Assembly: GCA_029891385.1 (NCBI GenBank)
Contig: CM057234.1
Coordinates: 23,298,350 to 23,362,349 of the forward strand
Direction: 5' to 3'
From: Erythroxylum novogranatense
Taxonomy: Eukaryota > Streptophyta > Magnoliopsida > Malpighiales > Erythroxylaceae
DNA: 64,000 bases
Shown here in pieces: positions 11,046-22,887 of the stretch. The notes beneath the pieces are model-generated. The model saw only the letters and a program-made list of their open reading frames with translations. It made no database searches and was not told the DNA's origin. Position numbers and translations under genes: made by a program. Position 1 is the stretch's first letter. Each line of letters begins with the position of its first letter.

Positions 11046-14000
11046 TGTTGGAACCCCTCCCCGGTGAGTCGCGGGCCCGAATTTTTGCGTGACATCGGGA
11101 CGCGCATCTCATGAGGGAGGAATTCCTCACCACGAAAGAAACCTAAAATCGAACTTAATTTAACGTCATCCGAACAAAACTTGATAAATTCATCCTAATT
11201 ATCCTCCAATAAAATATATCTGCTTAGCGCCCATTACTAAATCCGATTCCTAAGCTAAAATGAAATTCCATATCTCTAGGTCAATTAGAATCAGAAACTG
11301 CCTCAATCGGATCTTTATAGCTCACAAAATTGCCCGAAAAATGGAAATACATTCGAAACCGTCACGTAATTGACTCTCTTCAATATTTTCCGTAAAGTTT
11401 GACAAAAACCCGACACTCTCATTTTACCAAAAAAAGGTATTAAAAAAATTTAGAAACCCAATGCGTCGAAAATCGTGAAAATCGAAGGTCAAACGGAGGA
11501 AAGACAAAGAAAATAAGAAAAATGGTTTTATTTATCATTTTTGAAAATTTAGAAATTTTAAAAAAAATAATAATAATAATAATTTGCAAACAATGTGCGA
11601 CACTCTCCCTCGCACTCTGCTGCTGAGTGCAAGGATTCCTCGCACTCAGTTGCTGGGTGCGAGGAACAATTTATATTTTTTTTTCAAAAACTAAAATAAC
11701 CTTCTAGTTTTGAACAGGTATAACTTGTCATTCCGAAATCGAAATTTTGTAAATTTTGTGTCAATAGAAAGATAAAAGGAAGTTCTACAACTTTCTATAA
11801 GGATTTAAAAACTAATTTAGCCATTAAGAGGGTCATAAATTGCTTCAAAGTTTCAGCCCAAAACTCAAATTCTCCTACACAATGTCAAAAGTTTGAAAAT
11901 TCATATCTTTTAGCTCACAAGTTGAAAAATGTCACATTTTACCCCATTGGAAAGATAAAAAGATGGCCTACAAGTTTCATGAAGGGAGAAAAATCAATTC
12001 AATCATTTAAAGGGGTAAAAACACTTTCAAAGTTTCAGCTAAATTTGAAAAAGTCCCACACTAGATCAGAACTTTGAAAATTCATAACTTGTAACACAAA
12101 AGTCTAAAAATGACACATTTTACCTCATTGGAAAGATAAGGAAAGGATCTACAAACTTCATGAAGGGTGTAAAAATTAAATCGGTCACTAAGGGAGGTAA
12201 AAACACACTTAAAGTTTCAGCCTAAATAAAAAACCAATTGAACAGTAATTTGGCACAATGAACAGTAACTATCAACATTCCCAACCTCATATCTTTTTAT
12301 TCCTAACTCCAATAATTGCAAATTATACCTCATTTTAAAGATAGAAAGACAATCTACATTTTCTATGAAGAAAGTACAACTTGAAACTGTCTCTAAGAGG
12401 GTGAAAAACCCATTCAAAGGGACTGCAAAATTTTAACTTCCATCAACAGTAGCTGAAACCTTTCACCTCTCATAACTTTTTCATTTTAAGTCCGAATGTG
12501 ACAAAATTTATGTCATTGGAAAGCTCTCATCATGTACTACAATCTTCAAGAAGGAATCTCATTGAAAATCTCACTCTAAAATACTCTAAAACCTAAAACA
12601 AGTTGCTGTCCAATTTGGGAAAAATTGGACAGCACTTCCCCTAAAATGCTCTAGCCAAAATCTTCAATCCAACTCATCAACCTGCATAAAAACTCATTCT
12701 TCTAACTTCCACAACTCAATCCAATCTAGATATATATCCTCAAATGGCAGCAACCCCACTCTTAGGATTCTAATTATTCTCAAACATAAAAGCAACCTCA
12801 ATCTTCCTTTGCTGATCATTTGTAAAGCATACAACAATACATTTTGACCAATATACACAAAATACATTAAAACCTAATTCTTTTTGCATTTACAAGGAGG
12901 ATATACATTATACAAAGCTTTATCGGGCATTTTAGCCCGAATACATCGAAAGTAGCAAAATCTAAAATACAAAGAGAACCATTTCTCCACAATGCAACCT
13001 AAAGCATTGTTTTCTCAAATATGACTTCAAAAGCAAAATGCATCGGAGTATTTCCTCAATCCCGATGCGATGACTCGGTTTCTCGTTCGATGCCTGTGAA
13101 GGGGAAATAGGGTGTGAGCTCGACGGCTCAGTGGGTAACAGCTTGATAATTAAGAAATAAGCAAAAACATTCTTTATTTATCCATTCTCAAAACAACTTT
13201 CACGTTGATAAAAACCTTTCAAATTTATCAAAGCCAATTTACATTGATCAAAACACTTTCAAGTCATCAAAACCTTTTGTAAAACTCATTTCATCAAACC
13301 AATTACACATCAAATTTCACATAAGCACAGAGAAAGTGGTTCGGGTGGATCCAAAACGGAACGTACTATACATTCCCGCAAAGCGGTCATGTGTAGTCGT
13401 GATTGATGGGAGTCCTTGAGAGGAACTCCGATGCCACTAACGGGCAGGCGGGAGAAGCCTATGGGTAGACAGGTGCACCTGACTCAGATGGGACCACCAC
13501 AAACTCAAAGAAAGCACATAATTCACACAATTCAAAATTATTAGCCGTAACTGGCCTTTACAAATTCACTTTCGCATAATTAGGCCAAACTGGCAAATCT
13601 TTTTCTGAAATCACACATTCGAGTCTTTTTCACATAACAAAACATTATACAATTAATTTCTCACATAATTCACAATCAAATAACTTCTCATACAAGTTAA
13701 AAACATAACAAAGAGTAATTCATACTAACATTCCAGGTCATTAGAAAACATCAATTTGCCAATATCACATAATCAATCTTTTTCACTTATTAAATCATTT
13801 CGTCAACATTTCCAACATAAATTTACATTCAAGAGACATCACATACAAGTTTAAATCCTCATAAAGAACAATTAATACAAACTTCTTAAATCATTAGAAA
13901 GCATTAATTTGCATTTATTCTAAAAACGTTAAATTTCCTATTAACTAAATTATTAAGGAATCACCCACCTTAATTCCTTTAGCTCTAGGATTAGTCAATT

Positions 14001-14829
14001 TGCCTTAGCTCTTCCTCTAATTGCCTCAATTCACCTTTACCAACACAAAAATTCCAATTTAACATAGGATATCAAAATCGAACATTTCTAAGGAAAGGAA
14101 AACTTGAATTAACACCTACCTAACTTTACCCGTACCTAAACTAAGTTATTTAAACCAAAATCTACTTAAAATACCCAAGAATTTCAAAATTTTCTTTAGA
14201 AGATGACCCACGAAATTCTCTTCTTGCTTCCAATAGAGGATTAAACTTTCCTCTACCTCCTTTCTTCTAAAAGATCACTCTAATTCCCTTTTCTAAAGCA
14301 AAACAAACCAAAGCTCTTACTTATCTTCTTCTTCTTTCCCCTTAGCCGAAAGTCGCCCTTCTTTTTCTCCTTTTTCTTGTAAGTTTCGTAGCTTTCCTAG
14401 TAATTGACTAAGGAAGCTTTGTTTTTAACTTATAACCTAAGCAAAACTACGTAGTTTCATTTTGTTCCCTCCTTTCCTTGCCATTTTCGTTTCCTTCTTC
14501 AGGTTTTAAGGTTAAAACATCAAGCGTTTCCTTCTTAAACTTAAAAATTCCATGGGCTTCCTCTTGATCCACGACAATCACCATTTAATTCCTTCCTTCC
14601 TCTTTTAAATGATATTTAAAAGGGCTAAAAGCCCACATATGCAAATTCCCTACATCATCTCATTCTTTTTAATTTCTAAAACTTATCAAAAATTTAATCT
14701 TAACTAAATCCCTTCAATTTATAATCGTTAACGAAAATCTAAAATTTCAAATTATTCTAACTAAAAGGAATTAATCAATCTAAACCCCAAAATAAAGAAA
14801 ACAAGCTTAATGTGAATTAGGGCTCAACA
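11046..14829 (-). repeat. Element 2 3' LTR (left, full length, 3,784 bp)
   Basis: Inverted ends TGTTG/CAACA. Contains an inverted-repeat block (11595-11665), five degenerate units of about 185 bp (11716-12600), the hairpin TGAGCTCGACGGCTCA (13115-13130), and a pyrimidine-rich stretch near 14320-14380. No coding sequence is recognised. Confidence 0.85.
11716..12600. repeat. About 185-bp degenerate tandem repeats in element 2 LTR
   Basis: About five units start near 11720, 11905, 12083, 12280 and 12470. Each has an ordered set of words: a cataactttt-like start, cacattttacctcattggaa, agataaaa, ctacaa-tttcatgaaggg, a ggggtaaaaac-like word and aaagtttcagc. The right LTR carries the same array at about 17815-18700. 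A related single unit occurs in the third LTR family near 49730-49860. Confidence 0.7.
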
Positions 14830-17114
14830 TTTCTCCCCCCCTTAAAAGAATTTCGTCCTCAAAATTCTTATCGGATTTATTAGGAGTGCAGGATGCTCCT
14901 CCGTTTCTCATTTAACTTCATCACTCGAAAACTTTCTTTCAAAGTATAGTATTCAGTAGACTCACTCGGTCATTCAATTCGGGGTTGGTCGTTCACTTTC
15001 TTAACTAGTTCCTCCTTAACATACTCACGTATATCACATTTTGAATCCAAGTCATCTTTTGTCAGTAGCGCTAACTCATAATAATTTCATACTACCTAAT
15101 TCATAGCGGCTTAACGAATTCTTTTTCCTAACTTGAGCACGCCTTAGCAAGGTAATACCTTCCGAGACAATTCAGCTTTCACTTACTGATTCACATCACT
15201 TTAGTCTCAATTCATGTAACTCTTATGTCAATCTCCCGTATTTCATATCTTATACTGATTGACTTTACTAATCAATAACCTCTCCAATCGATCTGACATT
15301 CCATCATTTTTAGGCCTTACGCATCATAATACGAAAGCGATGACTCTTCTATCACCTAACTCCTCATACAGTATTCTATTGAAAACACTATGACAACGAT
15401 TGTGATGCTTAAGGTCAAATAGAACTATACATTGATCTCATGTTCCTACAAAATCTAAACTATAAACTTTAAGTAAATCTCCGACAGTTAAAACCATCGA
15501 CAATACAAACTTTCAGTCACTTGACATATTTCTTCTCGGTTGTATAGCTTAAATCACCATTTGTACTTTTCTCACAGTCTCTTTGCTTAATCATCTTTGC
15601 CAGTACGCATACTTCTTATCTCGATCACCCAGTATCATTTTTCCTACTCGAACTTAAAATTCATACTCATTTCTAATTTTTTAGTAAAATTTACAAGTTC
15701 TGAATCTTCAATTTGGTCTTGGTTATACGAACTGATCTAAACTTTCAGTGACTAATCATTTTGCCCAAAATTCCATTCCACATTCTACACTCTTAACTGC
15801 ACTAGATTTGATAACCTCAATATCCAAATTTATGAGACACTTCTATTAAATTCTCTATTCAATGCATTCGATCATAACATTTGCTTTACTAGTATAGTAC
15901 TTACTTATACAATCATAATCCTTCGAATAATTCTATCTATTACCTCAATCTCATATTCAATTCTTTCAACTTAAGCATCGTTATTGATTTTTCATATTTC
16001 TTGTTTCACTCACCTTATACCCTTCTTCTCATTCAAACTTGACACTCAGATCTGTTTTAAATCTCACTATCTCTTAATCCTTACAACCAAACCCTATATT
16101 CTATACTTTCTTTTTTATTAGTTTCTGATAACCTCAATATCGAATTTCTACTTAAGGTATCTGATATACTACTTAACTTCACTTGGACTTTCTCTCTAGA
16201 ACAATCATAGCCTTTCGGTATTTATATCAATCTCCTGAGTCTCATAATTAATTCTCCCACTTCATTGATTGCCTCAAACTTTTTCGATCTGTACTTGCAT
16301 ATGTATATTTAAGATATTCATGTACATATATTGTCTTCAAACTTTTAAAATAATCATTAATGTAGCAGTTCTCACTCATGTATCCAATAATCAACTCATA
16401 GGACTTCAGTTGTCTCCATACAGATGAAATCACTTTGTTACACTGCGTTAGGTTTCATCCAAATATCTTATACAACATCAGTACATACTATAAAATTTTC
16501 AAATCTATATGATATAATTTACCTCAGCATCGTTCCTTCAAACATTCTCTTTACTTACGTTACTCATACGCTTTACAAATTTTCTCCATGTATTCATGTA
16601 TTCAAACTATTTTTCTCAATTCTTCGACTGCCTTGAATACACCATCAAATCTTGAATCGCTTTAGTCTCCAATACCATAGTGCTATTAGGCATTTGTTAA
16701 CTCAAGCATTTTTTTTACACATTTCATGTGCCTCCTGATTAGCCCTCATGAGGTCTTAAATAACTAAATCCTTAATGAGGTGCATTGTCTCACTTTCCTT
16801 TCAATCTCCGATTGACTTCCTTCCGCAACTGCTTGAATTTCCTCAGACAAGCCATGTTCATATATTTACATCTAGATCACATTCGGGGATATATCACCAT
16901 AATGCCATACACTGCATCCCCCCCCCCACTTCAGTTACATCGAATCATTTTCTGTCATATTACCCATATGCTCTTTCGCATTCCATTTATCCAATGACAA
17001 GTATCATTTTGCTCACTACTTCGATCAGCCTAAACTCTTATCAATTGCTTATTTGAGTAACTTAAACACATGCGCCCACGTAAGATCTCAATTCCGGCGC
17101 TCTGATACCATAAG
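14830..17114 (-). other. Element 2 internal region, non-coding, with pol-tail remnant at its left end
   Basis: On the minus strand, from about 14867 down to the LTR edge, the frame reads N-F-E-D-E-I-L-L-R-G-G-E-M across the purine tract AAGGGGGGGAGAAA, matching the vestigial tail of element 1. The remaining 2.2 kb has no recognisable protein. The primer binding site is at 17094-17110. The 30 bp beside it (gcccacgtaagatct) resemble the same place in element 1 (gcccatgtaagattg), supporting shared descent. Confidence 0.7.
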
Positions 17115-19111
17115 TGTTGGAACCCCTCCCCGGTGAGTCGCGGGCCCGACGTCTTGCGTGACATCGGGACGCGCATCTCTCGAGGGAGGAATTCCTCACC
17201 ACGAAAGAAACCTAAAATCGAACTTAATTTAACGTCATCCGAACAAAACTTGATAAATTCATGCTAATTATCCTCCAATAAAATCTATCTGCTTAGGGCC
17301 CATTACTAAATCCGATTCCTAAGCTAAAATGAAATTCCATATCTCTAGGTCAATTAGAATCAGAAACCGCCTCAATCGGATCTTTATAGCTTACAAAATC
17401 GCCCAAAAAATGAAAATACATTCGAAACCGTCACTAATTGACTCTCTTCAATATTTTCCGTAAAGTTCGACCAAAACTCGACACTCTCATTTTACCAAAA
17501 AAAGGTATTAAATTTTTTTAGAAACCCAATGCTTTGAAAATCGTAAAAATCGGAGGTCAAACGGAGGAAAAACAAAGAAAATAAGAAAATTGGCTTTATT
17601 TATCATTTTTGAAAAATTAGAAATTTAAAAATAATAATAATAATAATAATTTAGAATAAAGGTCGCACTCGCTGAGTGCGACACTCTCCTCCACTCAAGA
17701 GAGTGCCTCTGACTCGCTGCTGAGTGAGGATTCCTCGTGACTCAGCTTGTGGGTGCGAGGAACAATTTATATTGTTTTCCAAAAACTAAAATAACCTTCT
17801 AGTTTTGAACAGGTATAACTTGTCATCCTGAAATCGAAATTTCGTAAATTTAGTGTCAATAGAAAGATAAAAAAGAAGTTCTACAACTTTCTAGAAGGAT
17901 TTAAAAACTAATTTAGCCATTAAGAGGGTCATAAATTGCTTCAAAGTTTCAGCCCAAAACTCAAATTCTCCTACACAATGTCAAAAGTTTGAAAATTCAT
18001 ATCTTTTAACTCACAAGTTGAAAAATGTCACATTTTACCTCATTGGAAAGATAAAAAGATGGCCTACAAGTTTCATGAAGGGCGAAAAATCAATTCAATC
18101 ATTTAAAGGGGTAAAAATATTTTCAAAGTTTCAGCTAAATTTGAAAAAGTCCCACACTAGATCAGAACTTTGAAAATTCATAACTTTTAACACAAAAGTC
18201 TAAAAATGACACATTTTACCTCATTGGAAAGATAAGGAAAGGATCTACAAACTTCATGAAGGGTGTAAAAATTAAATCGGTCATTAAGGGAGGTAAAAAC
18301 ATACTTAAAGTTTCAGCCTAAATGAAAAACCAATGGAACAGTAATTTGGCACAATGAACAGTAACTGTCAACATTCCCAACCTCATATCTTTTTATTCCT
18401 AACTCCAATAATTGCAAATTATACCTCATTTTAAATATAGAAAGACAATCTACATTTTCTATGAAGAAAGCACAACTCAAAACTGTCTCTAAGAGGGTGA
18501 AAAACCCATTCAAAGGGACTGCAAAATTGTAACTTCCATCAACAGTAGCTGAAACCTTTCACCTCTCATAACTTTTTCATTTTAAGTCCGAATGTGACAA
18601 ACTTTATGTCATTGGAAAGCTCTCATCATGCACTACAATCTTCAAGAAGGCATCTCACTGAAAATCTCACTCTAAAATACTCTAAAATCTAAAACAAGTT
18701 GCTGTCCAATTTGGGAAAAATTGGACAGCACTTCCCCTAAAATGCTCTAGCCAAAATCTTCAATCCAACTCATCAACCTGCATAAAACTCATTCTTCTAA
18801 CTTCCACAACTCAATCCAATCTAGATATATATCCTCAAATGGCAGCAACCCCACTCTTAGGATTCTAATTATTCTCAAACATAAAGCAACCTCAATCTTC
18901 CTTTGCTAATCATTTGTAAAGCATACAACAATACATTTTGACCAATATACACAAAATACATTAAAACCCAATTCTTTTTGCATTTACAAGGAGGATATAC
19001 ATTATACAAAGCTTTATCGGGCATTTTAGCCCGAATACATCGAAAGTAGCAAAATCCAAAATACAAAGAGAACCATTTCTCCACAATGCAACCTAAAGCA
19101 TTGTTTTCTCA
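17115..19111 (-). repeat. Element 2 5' LTR (right), truncated to about 2.0 kb
   Basis: Matches the left LTR from TGTTGGAACC to the word ttgttttctca, then departs: the left copy continues with aatatgacttc while this copy continues with copia integrase-downstream sequence. About 1.8 kb of LTR is missing, including the hairpin and the upstream promoter part. Confidence 0.85.
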
Positions 19112-20100
19112 CAACCCTCCCACTACGTCTAGGCACATCTTAATGTTCAGGTTGCACTTCTGATTCAACTCTTGAATCCATTTCGACATCTTGTTCTGTC
19201 ATATCCAAAACAACTCTTGGTTTGGATAAAATTGCTAACTCCTTTAGTACTACTTCACTTCTTCCTTTGTGATTTCTCACAAACTCTTCCTCTAAGAAGT
19301 TTGCATTTGTCGACACAAATACCTTCCTATCATGAGGACTGTAAAAATAGTACCCTCGAGTTCCCGTAGGATATCCTACAAACAAACATACTTCTGACCT
19401 TGGTTCCATCTTTGTGGATTCAGGCTTTAGAACATGGGCTGGACAGCCCCAAGTCCTCAAGTGTCTCAATGAAGGCACTCGGCCAGTCCACAACTCCCTA
19501 GGTGTTTTAGGCACCGATTTGGATGGAGCAAAGTTAAGAAGATATGTTGCCGTTTGTATGGCATATCCCCAGAACGATTCTGGAAGGCTAGCATAGGACA
19601 TCATTGATCTTACCATTTCCAATAGAGTTCTATTTCTCCTCTCTGCTACACCATTCTATTGAGGTGTACGAGGAGCTGACAAATTGGAAACAATTCCATT
19701 GTCAATTAAATATTGCTGGAACTCTCCAGATAAATACTCACCACCTCGATCTGATCGAAGCTGTTTTAATGGCTTGCCAAGTTGCTTCTCAGCTTCAGCT
19801 TTGAATTCTTTGAACTTTTCAAAAGATTCACTCTTTTTATGCATCAAATACAAATAGCCATGTCTTGAGTAATCATCTATAAAAGTTATGAAATATTCAT
19901 AACCTCCTCTAGCTTGTACATTCATGGGCCCACACACATCAGTATGTACCATGTCCAATGTGGATTCAAATCTGTTTCCTTTAGAAGGAAATGAGGCTTT
20001 TGTCATTTTCCTTTAATACAATATTCACAGGTGGGTAATGGATCACTATCCAAGCCCATAAGGATCCCATCCTTTACTAGCTGTCAAGTCTTTTTCGATT
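19112..20100 (-). pseudogene. Copia integrase, broken by stop codons
   Basis: Integrase would insert the cDNA. The core is visible in two frames-worth of sequence: DMVHTDVCGPM, FIDDYSRHGY and SDRGGEYLSGEF (19656-20006), then a TAG replacing a Gln codon in the usual PQQNGVAERRN context, then NGVAERRNRTLLEMV and the downstream domain (SFWGYAIQTA, LRTWGCPAHV, EVCLFVGYPTGTRGYY) to 19140. A TAA follows VQPEH, and after it the frame continues DVPRRSGRV up to the break. The catalytic D, D and E positions are kept; the stops make it non-functional. Confidence 0.9.
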
Positions 20101-20489
20101 GATATGACCCATCCTTAGATGCCACAAATACTTTGAATTAATGCTAGAGATATTGGATTGTCTTGGTTTTATCAATTTGTGGTGTTTAGTGAGCCTTTCA
20201 TAGGTTCTATAAAAACAATCCTGTTTAATTATCGCTTCACAAATAAAATCCTTATTCTCATATATTGAAACAACCTTTTCAAAATATAAGGAATAGCCAG
20301 ATTTTATTAGACAAAAATGTAAATCATGTTCCTTACAATCATTGGCATGTAATAAACATCTTCCAAATATAACCTATGACCACTAGGAAAGTCCTAGATA
20401 ACTACTCCCACCGATTTTGCTGAAGCATAGGAACCATCTGCTATCTTAACTTGAAACGGCCTTTAGAAGTCTTTTCCTTCATTGAACCC

Positions 20490-21381
20490 CGCAAAGAATT
20501 ACAAACATGGTTAGTGGCTCCTAATCTAATATCCAAGAAGTAGATAAATCTGCCACATTTCTAGTTCCTAACAAACTTAGGAAGCCCATACGTTGTTTGC
20601 TTTTGAGGGACTCTAGGTAGATCGGACAGTTTCTTTTCCAAATGGCCCATCTCATCACAAAGGAAACACTTTCCTTTGATGTTCTCTTTGGCCTTCTTTT
20701 TCATGGGTTTGGCCTTGACCCTATTTGGGCCTTCTTTTCATTGGACCCTTCTTCTTTCCTTGCCCTTACCCTTGGCTTAGAAGAAGAAGCTACATTAGCT
20801 TCGCCCATGAGCCTTAATATTCAATATTTCCTCCGTGCTCTGAGGGTATTCATCAACTCACTCAAGGTGTAATCCTTCTTTGTTGAGCTCATAGTCCAAC
20901 TTAAACTGCTAAAAGAAGACTTTAAGCTATTGATGATCATAATCATCTGCGTGTCCGCATCCATATCCGCCCAAGCATCTCACCTCAAGGACTGCAGAGA
21001 TTACCTTCATCATGTAATCCCACACCAGCTCACCGAGTTTCATGCGAGATTATGAAAGGTTTGGATAGCTTTCACTCTTGCAGACCTAGTCCTCACACCA
21101 AACATCTCATGTAGGTGATGGACCATTGCACTAGCAGTTTTCATACAAGCAATTTGCTTTTGCAACATGCCACGACGTAGCTTTAATATAACACTTAGTA
21201 GTCTTGTCAAGATTCTCGCCAACGCCACGTTGTTGGACTTGCTCAGAGTTGCATCTCCACTTAGAGGTGTAGGCTCATTTTCAGTTAACACCCATGAAAT
21301 ACGCTCATATTGAAGAACAATGTCAAGGTTACGTCTCCATTCATTAAACTTGTCTCCATTTTCCAATTTGTTATTAGTCAA
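20490..21381 (-). pseudogene. Copia gag and protease remnant
   Basis: Gag starts at 21381 with MTNNKLENGDKFNEWRRNLD, continues with WVLTENEPTPL and MFGVRTRSARVKA, and stops near 21040. Further left the zinc knuckle reads CFLCDEMGHLEKK (about 20634-20680), lacking the last Cys of the C-C-H-C set. A protease-like GATNHVC word (about 20505-20545) is preceded by LDIRL instead of the usual LDS, so the catalytic DSG is damaged. Multiple frame breaks lie between these pieces. Confidence 0.75.
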
Positions 21382-22887
21382 GAAGCGGGGTGAGTGGATT
21401 CATTTTGTGGTTGATTATGTCTGAAAATATAAATTATTAAAACATGAGCATACTAGTCAACAATTTATGAAACTTTGTATAAAATCATGATGCATGTATG
21501 CATGATGATAGATTTAACAAAACTTAAAAAATTAAAACATTATACGACGGTTATTTTTCTTATCTATAACAGACTAAGTGACGGTGGGCCATCTTATCTA
21601 TTAAAAGAAAAACTGGGACCCTCCCACTCAAAAAACTACCAAGCATCTCATCCTCAATTTTTTAAGAAGCGTCTTAATTTGGTCCATACTTTTACCAACA
21701 GAGCTACGGTGGGCAGTTTATTGATACAAAATGTTGAGTGTATAACCATTTGATTCATTCACTAAAGATACCTACAAATCATGCCTCGGTGGGAGGTCAT
21801 ATTTGCTATCATTAAGTGGACTTATCCTTAGGGAAACCCAAACCATGCAAGATCTAGGATCCATGCCCTCCGATGGGGAGTAACACTTCACCACATGCAA
21901 ACGGGCCATCATTTGGAGACCGTGGACTCTCACAGGAGCATCCTCTCCCACTCAATCATTTTGGGATTTAAGTTTTAAATACCATCTTGTCTAGATGCAA
22001 TTTATTATCCATCCTATATTGTTTCATTATATATCTCATACATAATGAATGCATGGCAAGGCCTAGGGTTGGCAATTTTCTAAATGACATGCAATCACAT
22101 AATATCACATATTACAAGCATTCATTTCTCCATTCATCACATGAACTAATAAAGCCACTTTTGATTGTCCATCCTAGAAACATAAAATAATTACAAGCCT
22201 TTTAGGCCCAAAATATGCTTCTTCATCTTGGATCTTCCGCTTCAACTCTTCGCTAACATGATCCGCCCATTCGTAAACAAAAGTAATGGCATTTATGAAA
22301 TTAGAATTTTGTCATTTTGAAAAATAAAATTCCAGCACTAGATTTTTAGAAGACCAAATCTTTTTTTTTTGACAAAAAATTCCAGCACTTGTTTTATTAA
22401 AACCGAAACTCATTTCATGAAAATTAAACACAGCACTTAGTATTTTAGCAAAACCGAAATTGGATTCTTTGAAGCAAAAAACCAGCACTTGTTTTCCAAT
22501 CATAACTGAAATATGATTCATTGTAACAAAAATTCCAGCAACTTAGTTTTCACAAAACTTATGCCAAAACACAAAAGGATACACCGAAAATTTTACCTTT
22601 CCATTTCTTCAATCCATGGCTGCTCCTTCTTCATCATTACATCAAATAAAATAGAAAAAAGAAACCAAGGAGGAAACATGGTGATGATAGACCACCCTCC
22701 TTGTTACAACCAAATGAAGAAATCTTACAAGATAAAATTTAACTTCTATGGACAACCAAAAGAGCAACATACACCATATATATATCTATCACATAAAAAT
22801 ATGCAGTATACATAAAAAGATTGCCAACCCATGCATCCACCATATAGGAACCGAAATCATGCATGAAAAACCGGCTCTGATACCAAT
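21382..22887 (-). other. Copia 5' leader with tandem repeats and primer binding site
   Basis: 1.5 kb non-coding leader. At 22318-22560 there are five degenerate units of about 50 bp around the word ccagcacttgttttattaaa (hits near 22333, 22382, 22432, 22484 and 22535). Between 21580 and 21990 the word ggtgggc or cccactc recurs. The primer binding site is 22871-22885 (plus ccggctctgatacca), two bases from the LTR. Confidence 0.7.

Larger units (their letters stand above)
11046..19111 (-). mobile_element. Element 2: non-coding LTR element with 3.8-kb LTRs, right end truncated
   Basis: Left LTR 11046-14829 starts TGTTGGAACCCC and ends CTCAACA. The internal part is 14830-17114. The right LTR starts at 17115 and matches the left until 19111, then stops at a sharp junction to copia sequence. 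The minus strand reads TGGTATCAGAGCGCCGG beside the right LTR as primer binding site, and a purine tract lies beside the left LTR, so orientation is minus. No gag or pol is present except a short tail at the purine tract. The left flank TGTCA (11041-11045) has lost its partner. Like element 1 it would depend on proteins from elsewhere. Confidence 0.85.
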
